Shown piece by piece: positions 60,311-64,000 of a DNA stretch of 64,000 nt. A model generated the notes under the pieces. The model made no database searches. It was not told the DNA's origin and saw nothing but the letters and a program-made list of their open reading frames with translations. Position 1 is the stretch's first letter. Each line of letters opens with the position of its first letter. Made by a program: the position numbers and the translations under genes. Origin of the DNA: Glaciecola petra (lineage in GTDB: Bacteria > Pseudomonadota > Gammaproteobacteria > Enterobacterales > Alteromonadaceae); NCBI RefSeq assembly GCF_031846345.1, contig NZ_JAVRHX010000007.1:78385-142384 (forward strand), read 5' to 3'.

Positions 60311-61519
60311 ATGTTAGAGATTAAACCTATATTTAACGCTTTACGTCGCTCCAAAGTGAGTACATTTTTACTTTTGATTGAAATAGCTATTACCTTAGCG
60401 ATAGTGAGCGTTTCTGCCTTTGTTATTGTAGACCGTATTAATTATCTGCAACAAGAAACCGGTTATCCAGAAGAATCACTACTGCATTTTAGCGTACTGA
60501 CTTTTGGTGATGTTGATAGGATGCAACAAATCGAATTAGATGAAGAAATGCTACGCAACATACCGGGAGTGGAAAACGCAGTGTTTATGCAGGATGTGCC
60601 TTTGTCTGGCAGTGGCTCAGCGTCAAGTTTTGATTCGCATCCCGACCCAGACATGGAAAATAATAAAGGTATCAGAGCCGCGTATACCGCCGGTGATGAG
60701 AATATGATTGATACTTTAGGGGTGAATTTAATAGCCGGGCGTGACTTTAGAGCAGATGAAGTGAAATTTGGCTTGTCGAGCGAAAACCGCCCAACCGTTG
60801 TAGTGGCTAGTAAAGCTTTTGTCGATGAGATGTTTCCCGAAGGAGATGGTTTAGGAAAAACCGTTTATTTTGGACGTTCACCTATAAAAATTATTGGTAT
60901 AGTCGAGCAAATGAAGGGACCTTGGCTACAGGATTCACGTTCAGATAATGTGGTTATATTTCCTTATGTCGAAACAAGAAGCTTTGACCACTATGTGGTG
61001 AGAACTAAGCCGGAAGAACGCACCGCAATTAAGCGTCAAATTGAAGAGTTGATGTTAGCCAATTATGATAAACGTGTGATTAATCCTGCGCGTGGCTTTG
61101 ATGAAGCAAAAGCAGAATATAATGCTGGTGACATACTAATGACACGCATGCTAATGGTGATAATCGTTGTATTAGTCTTGATAACAATTGTAGGTATTTT
61201 TGGTTTGACCTTGTTTAATATCAATAAACGTACAAAACAAATCGGTACGCGCAGAGCGCTAGGTGCACGCAAATCGGATATTATCAAATACTTTTTGGTA
61301 GAAAACGCTATGGTGTGTATTGCAGGCTTAGGGGCAGGTGCTTTAGGTGCAGTCTATTTGGGCACATTGCTATTGGAAGAATATTCCTTGCCAGCACTAG
61401 ACAATAGCTTCATTCTATATACTGCCTTATTTGTACTGGCGATTAGTTTATTGTCGGTATTGATACCCGCAAACAGAGCGGCTAATATTTCACCCAGTAT
61501 TGCCACACGCTCAATTTAA
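60311..61519 (+). CDS. FtsX/MacB-type ABC permease 2
   Basis: A 402-residue permease with the same plan as permease 1: helix 1 at about 18-40 (TFLLLIEIAITLAIVSVSAF), a periplasmic domain (GRDFRADEV, PTVVVASKAFVDEMFP), then three helices with TKQIGTRRALGARKSDIIKY. The two permeases likely form a heterodimer, unlike the fused MacB homodimer. It is 24 nt after permease 1 and 33 nt before the regulator. Confidence 0.91.
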   Translation: MLEIKPIFNALRRSKVSTFLLLIEIAITLAIVSVSAFVIVDRINYLQQETGYPEESLLHFSVLTFGDVDRMQQIELDEEMLRNIPGVENAVFMQDVPLSGSGSASSFDSHPDPDMENNKGIRAAYTAGDENMIDTLGVNLIAGRDFRADEVKFGLSSENRPTVVVASKAFVDEMFPEGDGLGKTVYFGRSPIKIIGIVEQMKGPWLQDSRSDNVVIFPYVETRSFDHYVVRTKPEERTAIKRQIEELMLANYDKRVINPARGFDEAKAEYNAGDILMTRMLMVIIVVLVLITIVGIFGLTLFNINKRTKQIGTRRALGARKSDIIKYFLVENAMVCIAGLGAGALGAVYLGTLLLEEYSLPALDNSFILYTALFVLAISLLSVLIPANRAANISPSIATRSI

Positions 61520-61552
61520 CAAGACAAATTAACAACGGTAGAGAAGCAAAAC

Positions 61553-62917
61553 GTGAACAAAAAAGCTGTTGAAAAAGTCTTAATTGTTGATGACACAACG
61601 GCAGTGCTGCAGGCATTGTCGTTGTTGCTTGAAATTCATGGCTACGACGTAGTCACCACCAACTCACCTGAACAAGCCATAAGCATTGTTAATCAATTAC
61701 GAGTGTCATTGGTTATTCAAGACATGAATTTTACTCGTGACACCACTTCGGGCGAAGAAGGCAAAGCTTTATTTGAATCGCTCAGGGAACTGAACCCCAA
61801 TTTACCCATTATTTTAATTACCGCTTGGACTGATTTAGAGCAAGCAATTGAATTAGTCAAAGCTGGGGCAGCCGACTATATTGCTAAGCCATGGGATGAT
61901 CAAAAGTTACTTACCAGTGTTGGCAATTTAATTGAGTTGGGTAAATCGCGCTCGCAAACTGAGCAACTTGAACGCCATCAACAAGCACAAAAACCTTCTC
62001 AATCTGCCGCAGAACAAGTTGGTTTGATTTACTCGAGTACCGCGATGCAGCGAGTGGTCGACATGGCGATTCAAGTGGCTAAATCTGACATTTCGGTATT
62101 GATTACTGGCGCTAACGGGGCGGGAAAGGAAAAAATCGCAGAGCTTGTACAAGCTCAATCGAGTTTGGCCAATAAGCCTTTTATCAAAGTAAATTGCGGC
62201 GCATTGCCAGGAGATTTACTTGAGGCCGAGCTATTTGGGTCTGAGGCAGGCGCATATACAGGGGCAACCAAAGCTCGAATAGGACGATTTGAAGCCGCAG
62301 ACGGTGGTACTTTATTTTTAGATGAAATCGGTAATTTGTCGTACTCAGGGCAAACAAAATTGTTACGTGTATTACAAACAGGCCAATTTGAAAGGCTTGG
62401 CTCCGTCAACACACTACAAGTCAATGTGCGGGTAATCTCGGCGACCAATGCTAATTTACTTGAGCAAATAGCCAATGGCGAATTTAGAGAAGATTTGTAT
62501 TACCGTTTGAACGTGATTGAGCTGCAATTGCCCGCTTTAGCGAAACGACCCGAAGATATTATGCCTTTAGTACAACACTTTTTGCCAGCACGACAGCTTA
62601 GTTTATCGGCAGAACAAGCGCTATTGTCGCAAACTTGGCCGGGTAATGTCCGCGAATTAGAAAACGCATGTAAACGTGTGGCGGTATTAAAACCGGAAGG
62701 AATTATTGAAACTGAAGACTTTGCCTTCAGACAGGATGTTGCGTTAACAAGTGTTACTGGTAACGAGCAAAACCCATCGTCACAAGAACCAGATAAAGTG
62801 GCTTTAGAAGAGGCTATGCATCTTCATCAAGGGGTAATTGCTAGAGTAGCACGGCAATTTGGGATGAGCCGTCAGGCCTTATATCGGCGTTTGAATAAAT
62901 TTGGCATTGAATATTAA
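61553..62917 (+). CDS. sigma-54-dependent response regulator (NtrC family)
   Basis: A 454-residue activator starting at GTG. The receiver domain has Asp57 as phosphate acceptor (LVIQDMNF) with the acidic pair DD at 13-14 and Lys in YIAKPW. The AAA+ domain has Walker A ITGANGAGKE, the sigma-54 contact loop GAYTGATKAR (GAYTGA variant of GAFTGA), Walker B GGTLFLDEIGNLS and ENACKR. The C-terminal Fis-type helix-turn-helix is VARQFGMSRQALYRRLNKF. It very likely binds the TGTCCG palindromes upstream and activates its own operon. The kinase gene follows with no gap. Confidence 0.95.
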   Translation: MNKKAVEKVLIVDDTTAVLQALSLLLEIHGYDVVTTNSPEQAISIVNQLRVSLVIQDMNFTRDTTSGEEGKALFESLRELNPNLPIILITAWTDLEQAIELVKAGAADYIAKPWDDQKLLTSVGNLIELGKSRSQTEQLERHQQAQKPSQSAAEQVGLIYSSTAMQRVVDMAIQVAKSDISVLITGANGAGKEKIAELVQAQSSLANKPFIKVNCGALPGDLLEAELFGSEAGAYTGATKARIGRFEAADGGTLFLDEIGNLSYSGQTKLLRVLQTGQFERLGSVNTLQVNVRVISATNANLLEQIANGEFREDLYYRLNVIELQLPALAKRPEDIMPLVQHFLPARQLSLSAEQALLSQTWPGNVRELENACKRVAVLKPEGIIETEDFAFRQDVALTSVTGNEQNPSSQEPDKVALEEAMHLHQGVIARVARQFGMSRQALYRRLNKFGIEY

Positions 62918-64000
62918 ATGATTGTATCGGTTACCGCACGTGTGTGGATAATTTGCTTGCTGTGTAGCCTTATTGGTGTGTTGCCCATTTATTGGTTGTT
63001 AGACTGGACCTGGGTACAAAAACTTCTATTGACTGTAGGGGTATTGTTGGTAAGCGTCTGCGCTGCGCGCTTTATGTTAAAAGACATCAAAGAGGGTCTT
63101 TCTGCTTTAGAGCTTGGGTTGCTAAACATGAAAGACGGAGAATTTTCAAGTTCCTTGTCTTACAACAAAAAAGACCAATTGGGCGAATTATGTGAGCTTT
63201 ATAATCAAACCATCGATAAACTACGGGAAGAAAAACACTGGCTTTATCAACGGGAATTATTACTAGATAAAATTACGCAAAGCTCCCCAGATGTGTTGTT
63301 TTTAGTCAACGATCAAGGTGTGGTCATTTTTAGTAACATTGCTGCACGACATTTCTTTTCTACTTTTGATGGTATATCGGGTCGACAAATAAGTGCACTT
63401 TTAAAAAATGCGCCTCAAGGAGCCATTGACGCCATTAATGCTGGTAAAGAAGGTTTATTTAGCATTCATCACAAAGACAAAGAACCCGAGACTTGGCATA
63501 TGTCGCTCGGTAGCTTTAATCTCAATAATCAATCTCACAATTTATATATTTTAAAACACATGACACGCGAATTGAGTCGTCAAGAAGTGGTGGTTTGGAA
63601 GAAAGTTATACGGGTGATTAGCCATGAGTTAAATAACAGTTTAGGCCCGATTTCGTCTATGCTGCACAGTGGCCGAATATTAAGTCTTCAAGTAGATGAA
63701 GACCGACTAGCTAGGGTCTTCTCGACCATAGATGAGCGTATTAAACATTTAAGTGATTTTGTGCAAGGTTACGGCAAATTTGCCAAAATTCCAGAGCCAA
63801 AAGTGCAGCGCCTTAGCGTTTTAGACGTATTCGATCAATTGGCTGAACAATGGCAATTTACTTTACTTTTACCTGAGAACACTGACAAAGAGCTAGTGTT
63901 GCATGCTGATGCTGCCCAGTTTGAACAACTGATGATCAATCTATTGAAAAACGCGCATGAGTCGGGTTCGAAAGCGGAAGATGTTAGCGTTGAAATTTCG
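62918..64000 (+). CDS. sensor histidine kinase, C-terminus outside window
   Basis: ATG at 62918 immediately follows the regulator's stop codon and the frame is open to the window end (361 codons visible). Two membrane helices (about 9-29 and 37-54) enclose a very short periplasmic loop, so it senses within the membrane or the cytoplasm. A HAMP-like segment, a PAS-like domain (SPDVLFLVNDQGVVIFSN) and the phospho-acceptor helix RVISHELNNSLGPISSM follow. The ATP-binding part begins at LMINLLKNAHES (N box). NtrY-like architecture. It pairs with the NtrC-type regulator. Confidence 0.9.
   Translation, partial: MIVSVTARVWIICLLCSLIGVLPIYWLLDWTWVQKLLLTVGVLLVSVCAARFMLKDIKEGLSALELGLLNMKDGEFSSSLSYNKKDQLGELCELYNQTIDKLREEKHWLYQRELLLDKITQSSPDVLFLVNDQGVVIFSNIAARHFFSTFDGISGRQISALLKNAPQGAIDAINAGKEGLFSIHHKDKEPETWHMSLGSFNLNNQSHNLYILKHMTRELSRQEVVVWKKVIRVISHELNNSLGPISSMLHSGRILSLQVDEDRLARVFSTIDERIKHLSDFVQGYGKFAKIPEPKVQRLSVLDVFDQLAEQWQFTLLLPENTDKELVLHADAAQFEQLMINLLKNAHESGSKAEDVSVEIS

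Overview
The window looks like the chromosome of a marine, heterotrophic gammaproteobacterium of the Alteromonadales type (Alteromonas/Paraglaciecola-like). This is inferred from moderately AT-rich DNA, an E. coli-like xylR/xylB/xylA locus, a PA0148-type adenine deaminase, secreted sulfatases, a PEP-CTERM-like protein and a sigma-54-controlled MacAB-type exporter. No rRNA, intact tRNA, integrase, transposase or CRISPR array was seen.

Left part, 1 to about 27.1 kb: a catabolic island. It holds four long GST-like paralogues, two formylglycine-type sulfatases and one metallo-beta-lactamase hydrolase that may be a third, two DhlA-like haloalkane dehalogenase homologues, a BASS-family transporter, a beta-oxidation trio (acyl-CoA dehydrogenase, thiolase, FadJ-like), an SCP2 protein, an Old Yellow Enzyme, a DsbA/HCCA-isomerase-like protein, two SDRs, a DUF2855 protein, a membrane-anchored DJ-1/PfpI protein and two unknowns. 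At least five promoter regions carry the same 17-bp operator pattern (TGWCAY-N5-RTGWCA), in several cases on a recognisable sigma-70 promoter. The block therefore looks like one regulon whose regulator is not in the window. The island ends at a 3' fragment of tRNA-Arg(CCG) at 27072-27116, the expected scar of tRNA-targeted integration. Its orientation places the inserted DNA to the left. Several decayed genes lie inside (a frameshifted DUF4345-like gene, an acyl-CoA dehydrogenase N-terminus, a possible MarR tail). The substrate is unknown; my guess is a sulfated, possibly halogenated, lipophilic natural product.

Middle, 27.1-47.5 kb: host-type genes. These are an exported amidohydrolase, a PEP-CTERM-like protein, a soluble PAS chemoreceptor, a membrane diguanylate cyclase and adenine deaminase. 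Then comes an operon for periplasmic sugar C3-oxidation (DUF1080, GMC oxidoreductase, Tat-exported small subunit) next to xylR and divergent xylBA with a perfect XylR-type palindrome. After that lie mgsA, an exported S9 peptidase and an exported KatG.

Right, 47.8-64 kb: a leftward cyanophycin cluster (iadA, cphB, cphA, a CphA-like Mur ligase without ATP-grasp, DUF2177, DUF6491 lipoprotein, 2-hydroxyacid dehydrogenase). Diverging from it is a sigma-54-type operon: a 29-codon membrane microprotein, HlyD/MacA adaptor, ABC ATPase, two FtsX/MacB permeases, an NtrC-type regulator and a histidine kinase cut by the window edge. Three copies of a two-hairpin repeat with expanded tandem units lie at 26.8, 42.0 and 47.6 kb.
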